Assembly: GCA_030532815.1 (NCBI GenBank)
Contig: JAUNKI010000127.1
Span: 1 to 5,814 of the forward strand
DNA length: 5,814 nt
Reading direction: 5' to 3'
Source: Leptotrichiaceae bacterium
Lineage (GTDB): Bacteria; Fusobacteriota; Fusobacteriia; Fusobacteriales; Leptotrichiaceae
Shown here: positions 1 through 5,813 of the stretch, one piece after another
Layout: each line of letters opens with the position of its first letter
Position numbering within the stretch: the first letter of the stretch is position 1
Notes under the pieces: model-generated
Databases searched by the model: none
Seen by the model: the letters and a program-made list of their open reading frames with translations, nothing else
Told to the model about the DNA's origin: nothing
Translations under genes and position numbers: made by a program

Positions 1-24
1 TTTTTCAATTTTTCTTCATTTTTT

Positions 25-702
25 CTACTTAAATACTTCTCCCGCTTCTTTGTACCATAACACTAAGTCAAGCTCATCCATACCTATTCCCGAATATTCC
101 GAATACTGTTTCATTTTTTCTTCTATTTCATAATATTTTTTTTCAGTAATGGATTTGGGAACTTCTTTAATTATATTCAACTCGGCAAGATTTCTAAGTA
201 TATGCCTGTCAAGTATGGCAATTTCCTGTCCGAATCCTAAATTTCTAAGTACATGATTAGCCTCTTTCATGCCCATTCCTTTTATATTTTTAAATATCCA
301 TTTTCTTTTTTCAAGAGTGTTTCCTTTTTCTGCGAGAATTTTTTTCGGCTGCAGTTTTCCGTTTTCAGTCATCAATTCCCTAAGCTCAACCAGATATCGT
401 GATTTATTATTTTTAAATCTTACAATATTCAGATACTCTGCAATTTCTTCGGCTTTCCCCTTAAAAAGCAGCCCGTTATTCACCAATGTCGTAATCGCCT
501 GCCATGCATTTTTTGCTTTGGACTGAGGCGTCAGTATGCAGAAGGCAATTTCGGCAAATACTTCCTTTTCATTTCCTTCCCATGCTTTCCTATATCCTTT
601 TATCGCTTTATCTATATCTTTCTTAATTTTCTTATATATAGTCGATATTTCGTTATGAAGCTCTTTATTCAGCTCTTTTTCAAGTACATTTTTTTTAGCC
701 AA
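25..702 (-). CDS. ogg: Ogg2-type N-glycosylase/DNA lyase (8-oxoguanine)
   Basis: Bifunctional base-excision repair enzyme: it removes 8-oxoguanine from DNA and cleaves the strand at the abasic site through a Schiff base. The 225-aa protein is close to the usual Ogg2 length (a little over 200). Visible signature: the HhH segment KGMGMKEANHVLRNLG (141-156), with K146 as the expected catalytic lysine, and LDRHILRNL (164-172), with D165 as the expected aspartate. They are 19 residues apart. An early FCILTPQSKAKNAW stretch (54-67) is also typical of the family. The chain ends in LWYKEAGEVFK; a C-terminal lysine is a conserved Ogg2 trait linked to base recognition. The start is TTG (700-702): a perfect AGGAGG lies 7 nt upstream and the next in-frame Met is residue 111. 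It lies 30 nt after the hydrolase gene, probably in one operon. Stop codon TAG. Family call is firm; substrate is inferred from the family. Confidence 0.93.
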   Translation of the reverse strand: MAKKNVLEKELNKELHNEISTIYKKIKKDIDKAIKGYRKAWEGNEKEVFAEIAFCILTPQSKAKNAWQAITTLVNNGLLFKGKAEEIAEYLNIVRFKNNKSRYLVELRELMTENGKLQPKKILAEKGNTLEKRKWIFKNIKGMGMKEANHVLRNLGFGQEIAILDRHILRNLAELNIIKEVPKSITEKKYYEIEEKMKQYSEYSGIGMDELDLVLWYKEAGEVFK

Positions 703-709
703 ATTGTTT

Positions 710-715
710 CCTCCT
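710..715 (-). promoter_or_regulatory. Shine-Dalgarno site fixing the TTG start of ogg
   Basis: Read on the minus strand, a full AGGAGG sits 7 nt before the TTG at 702-700. No in-frame ATG exists until residue 111, which would remove the N-terminal part of the glycosylase, so this site decides the start. It lies in the 30-nt gap after the hydrolase stop codon, which allows ogg to be translated independently from a shared mRNA. Confidence 0.85.
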
Positions 716-732
716 ACTTATTTTTTCAAAAA

Positions 733-1608
733 TTATTCCAAATAAAATTTTCCTATTGCGTCAAGAGTTTCATCTGTTTCCTTTAAAGGATCGAGAATCC
801 AGTCATGACAGAGATTTTCCCCGATATACAGCTCAACTGTCGTTCCTATTGCAGTATCAATAATGTCGCTTAATTTCATACAGTCAGGATACAGTACTTC
901 ATTTGTACCGAAAAGAAGCATTATTTTACCGAGATTGTCCATATTACCGTAAATAGGAGATACAAGATTTGATTTCACATCCGTATTTCCTGCATATTTC
1001 TTTCCTGCTTTTATTAAACCTTGAACGGGCAGCAGCGGATCTTTGTCTTCAAAATCCTTTATTTCATGATTTGTCATAGTAATATCAAGCCAGGGAGACA
1101 TAAGTACGGTTTTTTCGGGAAAAGGAAAAACTCCCCTGTCTCTTGCTTCCTGAAGAAAAGCAAGTGCCAATCCGCCCCCTGAAGAATCTCCGAAAAAATA
1201 AAATTTATCCCCTTTATTCTTTTCCGTAATAAGACTGTACGCTTTCATCATTACATCATGAGTTTTACATGCAGTATATTCAGGAGCTAAAGGATAATCC
1301 ACAAATGTAACTTTCAAATTATATTTTTCCACTATTTTTTCAACAATATTTTTGTGGCTTCTTACCGCTCTCAGGACATACCCGCCTCCATGAAGAAAAA
1401 TAACATGGCGTTTTAAAGAATTTTCAGATTTTACGGTCAGAACCTGAAATCCGTCAACAAAATATTCTTCTGTCTGAAAACTTTTGTCAAAATTGTTTTT
1501 ATTGAAAAAATCCGTATCCCTTCTCGGGTTTTCCATTGCTTTTTCATTTCCTTTTTTTGCATTTGCAAGTTCTCCTTTTAATACTTCCATATCCGATAAT
1601 AAACTCAT
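733..1608 (-). CDS. Alpha/beta hydrolase, HSL-type esterase/lipase
   Basis: A 291-aa cytoplasmic hydrolase of the Abhydrolase_3 (hormone-sensitive lipase) type, expected to cleave short-chain or small-molecule esters; the natural substrate cannot be read from sequence. It has the oxyanion-hole motif HGGGY (73-77), DYPLAPE (104-110) typical of the family, and the nucleophile elbow GDSSGG (140-145) with S142 as nucleophile. The acid is probably E237 or D242 in FGTNEVLYPD, and the base H268 in CHDW. No signal peptide or membrane segment is seen. The ATG at 1608 is preceded by AGGA only 2 nt away, an awkward spacing; an in-frame ATG six codons later (M7) is the alternative, and an in-frame stop lies shortly upstream. 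A good promoter lies at 1668-1696. It is followed after 30 nt by ogg; no functional link between the two is evident. Confidence 0.88.
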   Translation of the reverse strand: MSLLSDMEVLKGELANAKKGNEKAMENPRRDTDFFNKNNFDKSFQTEEYFVDGFQVLTVKSENSLKRHVIFLHGGGYVLRAVRSHKNIVEKIVEKYNLKVTFVDYPLAPEYTACKTHDVMMKAYSLITEKNKGDKFYFFGDSSGGGLALAFLQEARDRGVFPFPEKTVLMSPWLDITMTNHEIKDFEDKDPLLPVQGLIKAGKKYAGNTDVKSNLVSPIYGNMDNLGKIMLLFGTNEVLYPDCMKLSDIIDTAIGTTVELYIGENLCHDWILDPLKETDETLDAIGKFYLE

Positions 1609-1882
1609 TGTCCTGCAATTACCTGATTATGTAACTGCTCTCCTCTCTTTAATATTTATGTTTTAATATTATATCATTTTTCGGAACATCGTTCAATTTT
1701 GTATTTACAATATAAATCTGAATATATAAAAATGCCTGAATAACTCATTTTATCAATGTTTATTATACTTAATTTTCATTTTTTAAAATTTAAAAGAAAA
1801 AAACATTTCGACAAATAAAAATATTCAATTGATAGAACAATTTAAAAATTTCATTGCCAATGTATACTAAACAGACTTTTTC
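1609..1882. other. Intergenic region between yifB and the hydrolase gene
   Basis: This 274-nt very AT-rich gap contains the hydrolase promoter (1668-1696). I saw no open frame with a ribosome site. The only inverted repeat near the yifB stop is a short CATTG/CAATG pair (1852-1862) with a one-base centre, too weak to call a terminator. Nothing else supportable was found. Confidence 0.6.
1668..1696 (-). promoter_or_regulatory. Predicted sigma-70-type promoter of the hydrolase-ogg operon
   Basis: Minus strand: -35 TTGAAC (1696-1691), a 17-nt spacer, and -10 TATAAT (1673-1668) preceded by TG plus one base, giving an extended -10. This is the best promoter match in the window. Transcription would begin near 1661, leaving a leader of about 50 nt before the ATG at 1608. 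Confidence 0.7.
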
Positions 1883-3400
1883 TCAATATTTTTTCCTGTA
1901 ATTCAATGCTTCCAGTAAATGCTCACTCTTTATATTTTCAGAACCGTCCAAATCTGCTATTGTTCTTGACACTTTTAATATTTTATCATACATTCTCATG
2001 GATAGATTCAGTTCTTCAACAGCTTTTTCAAATATTTTTTCCGTTTCCTTATTTATTTTACAATACTTTAAAATCTGTTTTCCGTTCATTTTGGAATTCA
2101 GAAAATCTGAATTGAACCGCTTTTTCTGTATTTTCCTTGCTTTTATAACTCTTTTTCTTATTTTTTCGGATGTTTCGGATAATTCTCCGCTGAATATTTC
2201 TTCCTTACTCAGCCTTCTCATTTCAACATACAAATCCATTCTGTCCAGCAAAGGACCGGAAAACTTCTTCTGATAATTTTTTATATCCCTTAAACTATCC
2301 TTACAACGGGGATCATCGGAAAAAAAACCTCCGGGTGTGGGATTTGACGCAGCTATCATTATATTGTTCACAGGATATGTAACTATAAGGTTGGCTCGGG
2401 AAATGGTAACATTTCCGTCTTCCAAAGGCTGCCTCAACGTTTCCAGTGTTTTTGTCCCGAATTCTCCCAGCTCGTCCATAAAAAATACACCGTTCAATGC
2501 CAAAGTTATTTCTCCCGCCCTTGCAGCTCCTCCTACTAATGCCGTCTGAGTAGCCGAATGATGAGGTGCCCTGAAAGGTCTTTTTTTTATTATCGGTTCT
2601 GCCGCGGAAAGCATTCCCGATATACTGTAAATTTTAGTCGTTTCTATTATTTCAGTTTCTGTCATTTCAGGCAATATTGTAATAAATCTCTTTGCCAGCA
2701 TTGATTTCCCCGAACCCGGATCTCCCATTAAAAATATGTTATGACCTCCTGCTGCTGCGATTTCCAATGCTCTTTTAGCTAAAAGCTGACCTTTTACATC
2801 GGAAAAATCGGGAATTTCTCTTAACGGTTCCTCATTCCCCGTTTCACAATATTTTACAGCATTTTCCTGAAGTTCCTCATAGGATATTTCTCCGTTTAAA
2901 AAATCAGCGGCTTCTTTTATTTTACTTACAGGAACTATTCTTATTCCAGAAATAAGCTTTGTTTCATTATAATTTTCCAAAGGTACCATAATTCCCTTTA
3001 TTTTTCTTTCTTTAGCCAATATTGCAGCATTTATTGCACCTTTTATAGGTTTTATATCCCCGTTCAATGATATTTCCCCTAATACAAGATAATTTTTAAA
3101 ATTTTCTATGTTATTTATCTTACCGATACTTGCGAGTATTCCTAAAAATATCGGAAGGTCAAAATGACTTCCCTTCTTTCGGATATCTGCAGGAGAAAGA
3201 TTTACAAGAACTCTTTTTACAGGAAATTCCAGCTTCATGTTTTTGAAACAATTCCGTATCCTTTCCTTACTTTCTTTTATTGCCTGATCCCCCATTCCTA
3301 CAATATTAAAAATCGGAAGTCCGTTGGATATATCGGCTTCCACTTCCACGATATATGTTTCAACCCCTAAATAGCTGCAACTAAGTACACTTATAGCCAC
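1883..3400 (-). CDS. yifB: YifB/ComM-family Mg-chelatase-like AAA+ ATPase
   Basis: A 505-aa protein of full family length. ComM, the characterised member, is a hexameric helicase that aids branch migration when transforming DNA integrates into the chromosome. Domains in order: N-terminal ChlI/Lon-like S5 fold (about 18-140, with NLSPADIRKKGSHFDLPI at 67-84); AAA+ Mg-chelatase core (about 195-395) with Walker A GDPGSGKS (226-233), RAPHHSAT (277-284), Walker B VFFMDE (305-310), sensor-1 region ASNP (351-354) and SGPLLDRMDL (381-390); and a C-terminal Mg-chelatase-C domain (about 415-500) with SRTIADL (478-484). The start is GTG (3400-3398) after AGGGGG; ISVLSCSYLGVETYIVEVEADI aligns with the usual N-terminus, which supports it. 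Stop codon TGA. Odd: the CPCG...C.C cysteine cluster of many homologues is NPTPGGFF here, with only C366 left. No other competence gene is in view, so the role is from the family. Confidence 0.95.
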   Translation of the reverse strand: MAISVLSCSYLGVETYIVEVEADISNGLPIFNIVGMGDQAIKESKERIRNCFKNMKLEFPVKRVLVNLSPADIRKKGSHFDLPIFLGILASIGKINNIENFKNYLVLGEISLNGDIKPIKGAINAAILAKERKIKGIMVPLENYNETKLISGIRIVPVSKIKEAADFLNGEISYEELQENAVKYCETGNEEPLREIPDFSDVKGQLLAKRALEIAAAGGHNIFLMGDPGSGKSMLAKRFITILPEMTETEIIETTKIYSISGMLSAAEPIIKKRPFRAPHHSATQTALVGGAARAGEITLALNGVFFMDELGEFGTKTLETLRQPLEDGNVTISRANLIVTYPVNNIMIAASNPTPGGFFSDDPRCKDSLRDIKNYQKKFSGPLLDRMDLYVEMRRLSKEEIFSGELSETSEKIRKRVIKARKIQKKRFNSDFLNSKMNGKQILKYCKINKETEKIFEKAVEELNLSMRMYDKILKVSRTIADLDGSENIKSEHLLEALNYRKKY

Positions 3401-3404
3401 ATTT

Positions 3405-3410
3405 CCCCCT
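3405..3410 (-). promoter_or_regulatory. Ribosome site for the GTG start of yifB
   Basis: On the minus strand AGGGGG lies 4 nt before the GTG at 3400. It is G-rich in an otherwise AT-rich gap and supports GTG as the start, as does the N-terminal match to the family. Confidence 0.65.
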
Positions 3411-3436
3411 TTTTATTTCGTTAATTCATTTTTAAC

Positions 3437-3465
3437 AATTTAACATTTTTTAATATTTTTTGCAA
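3437..3465 (-). promoter_or_regulatory. Possible promoter of yifB
   Basis: In the 78-nt gap between the regulator stop and yifB, the minus strand reads -35 TTGCAA (3465-3460), 17 nt, then -10 TAAATT (3442-3437) preceded by TG plus one base. The match is moderate and the region is so AT-rich that chance is a real alternative. Read-through from the regulator gene is also possible, as no terminator is seen between them. Confidence 0.4.
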
Positions 3466-3478
3466 TATATTTTATTTC

Positions 3479-4147
3479 CTATAAAAAATTTTCCATAATT
3501 TCATTTAAATTTTTTATGGGTTTTAATTCCGTTTTTCTTATAGATAGGATTTTATTGCATTCTAAAATTTCCCTATTTTCATTTTCATAGTCCATTATTT
3601 CCGTTTTCCATTTTCCGTAAATTGTAAAAGCTCTTAAAAACTGTATTTTTCTTTCTTCCTTTCCTGTTTTTCCTTTATATGTTATTTCACACACTTTATT
3701 TTCAATAACTGTTTCAAGTATTTCTTTTAATATCGGACTGTTTTTTCTGTATTTTTTCATTTCCGTCTGTAATATTTTTTCTATTATTGTAACTTTTTCT
3801 ATCTGCTTATCTGAAAGACATGCCTGAAACTTATTTTTCAATTTTTCAATGTCAAGGTTGAAAGGGCACATTTCATATGTTTCCAAAGTAAGCATTGCAA
3901 AATATAGAGAATATATTTCATCTACCGTAAACATAATCGGAGATAAAATTTTATTGTTCAGCAGTTTATATTTTCCGTTTCTTCCTAATTCGGAATATAT
4001 TGCCATTCCTATTTTTTCAAGAGACTGTATATCTCTTAATGCCGTTCTTTTTGAAATACCGTATTTTTCGGTTATATCTTTTAAATTAAAATAGGTTTTC
4101 TTATTGAGATATATTATCATATCGTTTATTCTTTCTGCTTTATTCAT
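3479..4147 (-). CDS. Winged-HTH transcriptional regulator with degenerate WYL-like domain
   Basis: A 222-aa DeoR/YafY-like regulator. Residues 1-62 form a winged HTH: INDMIIYLNKK, then DITEKYGISKRTALRDIQSLEKIG (24-47, recognition helix about 32-45), then a wing around LGRNGKYKLL. The middle (about 68-135) is helical and begins LSPIMFTVDEIYSLYFAMLTL, as in a shorter WYL-regulator subfamily. The C-terminal part (about 138-205) has the layout of a WYL ligand-sensing domain, but the WYL triplet itself reads WKT (180-182). At 222 aa it is shorter than classic YafY proteins (about 300). The ATG start has GGAG close upstream. The gene diverges from the broken PPOX-tag unit, so it probably controls that unit and itself through the 99-nt shared region. 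The ligand is unknown. Confidence 0.85.
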   Translation of the reverse strand: MNKAERINDMIIYLNKKTYFNLKDITEKYGISKRTALRDIQSLEKIGMAIYSELGRNGKYKLLNNKILSPIMFTVDEIYSLYFAMLTLETYEMCPFNLDIEKLKNKFQACLSDKQIEKVTIIEKILQTEMKKYRKNSPILKEILETVIENKVCEITYKGKTGKEERKIQFLRAFTIYGKWKTEIMDYENENREILECNKILSIRKTELKPIKNLNEIMENFL

Positions 4148-4183
4148 ATTTTCTCCTTCATTTTAAATATTTTATAAATAAAA

Positions 4184-4221
4184 TTGACAAATACTGACAC
4201 CTTTAAATAGTATACTATAAA
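4184..4221 (+). promoter_or_regulatory. Promoter/operator region for the PPOX-tag unit
   Basis: Two readings are possible: TTGACA (4184-4189) with TAGTAT (4208-4213) at 18 nt, or CTGACA (4194-4199) with TATAAA (4216-4221) at 16 nt. TTGACA with TATACT (4211-4216) would have a 21-nt spacer, too long. TGACA occurs twice (4185-4189 and 4195-4199) exactly 10 bp apart, and a perfect 12-bp palindrome ATAGTATACTAT spans 4207-4218. These are good candidates for binding by the divergent regulator. The regulator's own minus-strand promoter could not be settled. Confidence 0.55.
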
Positions 4222-4246
4222 TAAAAAAAGAAAGGTAGAAAAAACT

Positions 4247-4668
4247 ATGAACAGATTACAGGAAGAATTTAAAAATATAATGAGGGAACAAACTGAAATA
4301 GCATTGCAACATCAGTTGATGAAATTCCCAATGTAAGAATTACTAATTTTTATTATGATGAAAAAACAAAAACTCTATTTATGTCGTCACTTAAAAACAG
4401 CCAAAAAATAACAGAATTTTCACATAATAATAACGTAGCTTTCACGACTACTCCCAAAACTTCAAGCAAATCTGTAAAAGGAAAAGGGAAAATCCGAAAA
4501 AGTGATAAATCTATTTATGATTTAAAAAGTAAGTTCATAGCTAAAATTGCATATTTAGAACACATTATTGAAAACATTTGAGATTCTTTAATATTATTTG
4601 AAATACCTTTTCATGAAGTTATCCTTACTTTGGAAAATCAGAATATCAATAAAATTAAAATTTTATAG
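4247..4668 (+). pseudogene. Broken PPOX-family (pyridoxamine 5'-phosphate oxidase-like) flavoprotein gene
   Basis: The reading frame of a small FMN-binding split-barrel protein of about 140 aa is broken twice. It starts at ATG 4247 with AAAGG upstream and reads MNRLQEEFKNIMREQTEIAL, then runs out of frame and stops at TAA 4334-4336. The continuation, ATSVDEIPNVRITNFYYDE, is in another frame from 4306. One missing G at about 4306 (TTGCAACA for TTGGCAACA) restores the frame. The protein then runs through FMSSLKNSQKITEF, VAFTTTPK and LKSKFIAKI to a TGA at 4579-4581, and beyond it DSLILFEIPFHEVILTLENQN to TAG 4666-4668. The position of the TGA suits glycine, so GGA to TGA is the likely change. 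Intact members bind FMN or related cofactors and often act on small substrates. A sequencing error could explain one lesion but hardly both. Confidence 0.85.
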
Positions 4669-4671
4669 GAG
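4667..4671 (+). promoter_or_regulatory. Ribosome site of tag overlapping the dead gene's stop codon
   Basis: AGGAG begins inside the original TAG stop (4666-4668) of the PPOX gene and lies 8 nt before the tag ATG (4680). This is the layout of tightly packed, co-translated genes, and it shows the two were once expressed as one operon. Confidence 0.8.
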
Positions 4672-4679
4672 AAGAAAAT

Positions 4680-5243
4680 ATGAAACAAAACAATCGTTGC
4701 CCGTGGGCAAAAGGAAAAGAAGACATTCATTACCATGATACTGAATGGGGTATACCGTCCCGTAATGATCACTATATATTTGAAATGCTTATACTTGAGG
4801 GGTTTCAAGCCGGTCTCAGCTGGAATACCATTTTAAGAAAAAGAGAAAATTTCAGAAAGGCTTTTGACAATTTTGATTATAAGAAAATTGCTGAATATAA
4901 TGAAACTAAACTGAATGAACTGCTGAAAAATGAAGGAATTATAAGAAATAAACTTAAAATCCGATCTACTGTTACAAATGCTCAGGCATTTATAAAAATT
5001 CAGGAAGAATACGGCTCTTTTTCAGATTACATATGGAACTTTACAGATAATAAACAGATTATCAATAAATGGGAAAATTTATCTCAACTTCCTGCTTCTA
5101 CCGAACTTTCCGATAAAATCAGCAAAGAATTGAAAAAGCGAGGTTTCAAGTTTATCGGTTCCACAATTATTTATTCTTTCTTACAGGCAATAGGTATAAT
5201 CGATGACCATTTAGTTTCCTGTCCTTATAAGAAAAAATTATAA
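4680..5243 (+). CDS. tag: DNA-3-methyladenine glycosylase I
   Basis: Monofunctional base-excision repair glycosylase that removes 3-methyladenine from alkylated DNA. Its 187 aa equal the E. coli Tag length. The whole chain follows the family: CPWAKGKEDIHYHDTEWGIP at the start, ILEGFQAGLSW (38-48) with E40 as the catalytic acid and W48 in the base pocket, LKKRGFKFIGSTIIYSFLQA (151-170), and the terminal DDHLVSC. The structural zinc site C7, H19, H177, C181 is complete, with the same H-x3-C spacing as E. coli. ATG start with AGGAG 8 nt upstream; the gap to the decayed PPOX gene is 11 nt. With that gene broken, tag depends on the promoter about 460 nt upstream, or on a local one I cannot identify. 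No terminator with a clear U-tract follows. Confidence 0.96.
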   Translation: MKQNNRCPWAKGKEDIHYHDTEWGIPSRNDHYIFEMLILEGFQAGLSWNTILRKRENFRKAFDNFDYKKIAEYNETKLNELLKNEGIIRNKLKIRSTVTNAQAFIKIQEEYGSFSDYIWNFTDNKQIINKWENLSQLPASTELSDKISKELKKRGFKFIGSTIIYSFLQAIGIIDDHLVSCPYKKKL

Positions 5244-5260
5244 TAATATAAATCTTTTCC

Positions 5261-5284
5261 GTGAGGGCTCATTGCCGCCCTCAC
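5261..5284. repeat. GC-rich hairpin after tag
   Basis: GTGAGGGC (5261-5268) and GCCCTCAC (5277-5284) form a perfect 8-bp stem with an 8-nt loop, 17 nt after the tag stop. No T-run follows on either strand, so it is not a standard intrinsic terminator, but its GC content stands out from the surrounding DNA. It adjoins the larger palindromic element and may belong to the same repeat unit. Confidence 0.75.
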
Positions 5285-5294
5285 ACTCCTGCTA

Positions 5295-5423
5295 TCGGCT
5301 ACAAAATTTTTTATCCCTCATAAATATTCATTATGCTTGGAAAACAGCAAACTCACTTCGCTCAAACAGCTGTTTTCCTTTTCAGCATAATTTCATATTT
5401 ACTCGGAAAATTTTGAATGCCGA
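5295..5423. repeat. Nested 129-nt imperfect palindrome (probable dispersed repeat)
   Basis: Five arm segments pair in order from outside to inside: TCGGC 5295-5299 with GCCGA 5419-5423; CAAAATTTT 5302-5310 with 5407-5415; TAAATAT 5321-5327 with 5395-5401; ATTATGCT 5330-5337 with 5384-5391; GGAAAACAGC 5339-5348 with 5369-5378. That gives 39 possible base pairs around a 20-nt loop (5349-5368) containing CACTTCGCTC. It lies between two convergent genes. The structure is read directly from sequence. That it recurs elsewhere in the genome, like small non-coding hairpin repeats, is an inference. An 88-codon plus-strand frame across it has no ribosome site and is not a gene. Confidence 0.75.
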
Positions 5424-5455
5424 AATTTTAACTCTACCTTTATATACCATTATTT

Positions 5456-5731
5456 TTAAGTATATTTCTTATAAAAAACTGAAACATCTAATAAATAATT
5501 TAATAATTTTTCATCAGCAAATTGATAATCTGATATAAATATTCCATAAATTGGTTTATATTTACTTTTATCTAAAGTTTTTTTCATATTTATTATTTCT
5601 CCTTTTATTTTAAGCAAAATATCATCAGAAAGTCCATACTTTTTTTCCTCTTCTGATTCTGACAAAATATCATCTATTCTTTTTATCGCCTCTTCACATT
5701 TCATTTTTACTGCCTCTATTCTTTTTTTCAT
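5456..5731 (-). CDS. Small protein of unknown function (91 aa), possible immunity protein
   Basis: I do not recognise this protein with confidence. It is a soluble 91-aa chain with no signal peptide or membrane segment. It has a charged helical N-terminal half (IEAVKMKCEEAIKRIDDI, then an acidic SESEEE) and a C-terminal half with ILLKIKGEIINMKK and a KSKYKPIYGIFISDYQF stretch. The start chosen is ATG 5731-5729, with AAGGA 8 nt upstream; a TTG two codons earlier (5737) is less well placed. The first 38 nt overlap the 3' end of the upstream gene in another frame, so the two are probably co-translated. A small soluble protein overlapping the end of a larger gene is the usual layout of effector/immunity pairs, and the Y-x-P-x-YG...D pattern vaguely recalls such immunity proteins. 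That is inference only. Confidence 0.65.
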   Translation of the reverse strand: MKKRIEAVKMKCEEAIKRIDDILSESEEEKKYGLSDDILLKIKGEIINMKKTLDKSKYKPIYGIFISDYQFADEKLLNYLLDVSVFYKKYT

Positions 5732-5813
5732 AACCAATTTCCTTTTTTATAATATCACCATAATTTTTTATTACCGACTGTTGACTTTCGTAATCAAGTA
5801 AGCCTTTACCTGC
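5694..5813 (-). CDS. 3' end of a larger gene cut by the window edge
   Basis: This partial minus-strand frame has no start in view, runs in from the right edge and ends at TGA 5696-5694. It encodes 39 visible C-terminal residues, including AGKGLLDYESQQSVIKNYG and then a lysine-rich tail. It overlaps the 91-aa gene by 38 nt in a different frame. It is too short to identify. The DYESQQSVIKNYG segment is reminiscent of the DY-x-x-EQQ-x-I-x-DY pattern near the ends of some large secreted or effector proteins, which would fit a toxin upstream of its immunity gene. This is low-certainty recall, not a demonstrated match. Confidence 0.5.
   Translation of the reverse strand, partial: AGKGLLDYESQQSVIKNYGDIIKKEIGYEKKNRGSKNEM

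Noticed and set aside
1..24. A short ATG frame downstream of ogg on the minus strand at the left edge.
   Set aside because: It reaches a stop after four codons; nothing can be supported in these bases.
1780..1802. TTTTAAAATTTAAAA near-palindrome and A-run, considered as a yifB terminator.
   Set aside because: The centre leaves no loop, the arms are only A/T, and it is about 80 nt past the stop codon; it is likely a by-product of base composition.
1852..1862. CATTG/CAATG inverted repeat near the yifB stop, considered as a terminator.
   Set aside because: It can form at most a 4-bp stem, with no solid U-tract.
1998..2273. Plus-strand open frames lying inside yifB and the other minus-strand genes.
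   Set aside because: They are antisense shadows rich in Phe/Ser/Leu, without ribosome sites, opposite well-conserved proteins.
4297..4336. Programmed ribosomal frameshifting in the PPOX gene.
   Set aside because: There is no slippery heptamer or downstream structure at about 4306, and the second lesion would still truncate the product.
4579..4581. TGA read as glycine (alternative genetic code), because glycine fits this position of the PPOX protein.
   Set aside because: The same gene also has a frameshift, yifB ends at TGA exactly where the family ends, and the partial right-edge gene also ends at TGA. Standard stop usage plus pseudogene decay explains everything.
5272..5538. 88-codon plus-strand open frame after tag.
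   Set aside because: It has no ribosome site, crosses the palindromic element and overlaps the minus-strand 91-aa gene; the product is not protein-like.
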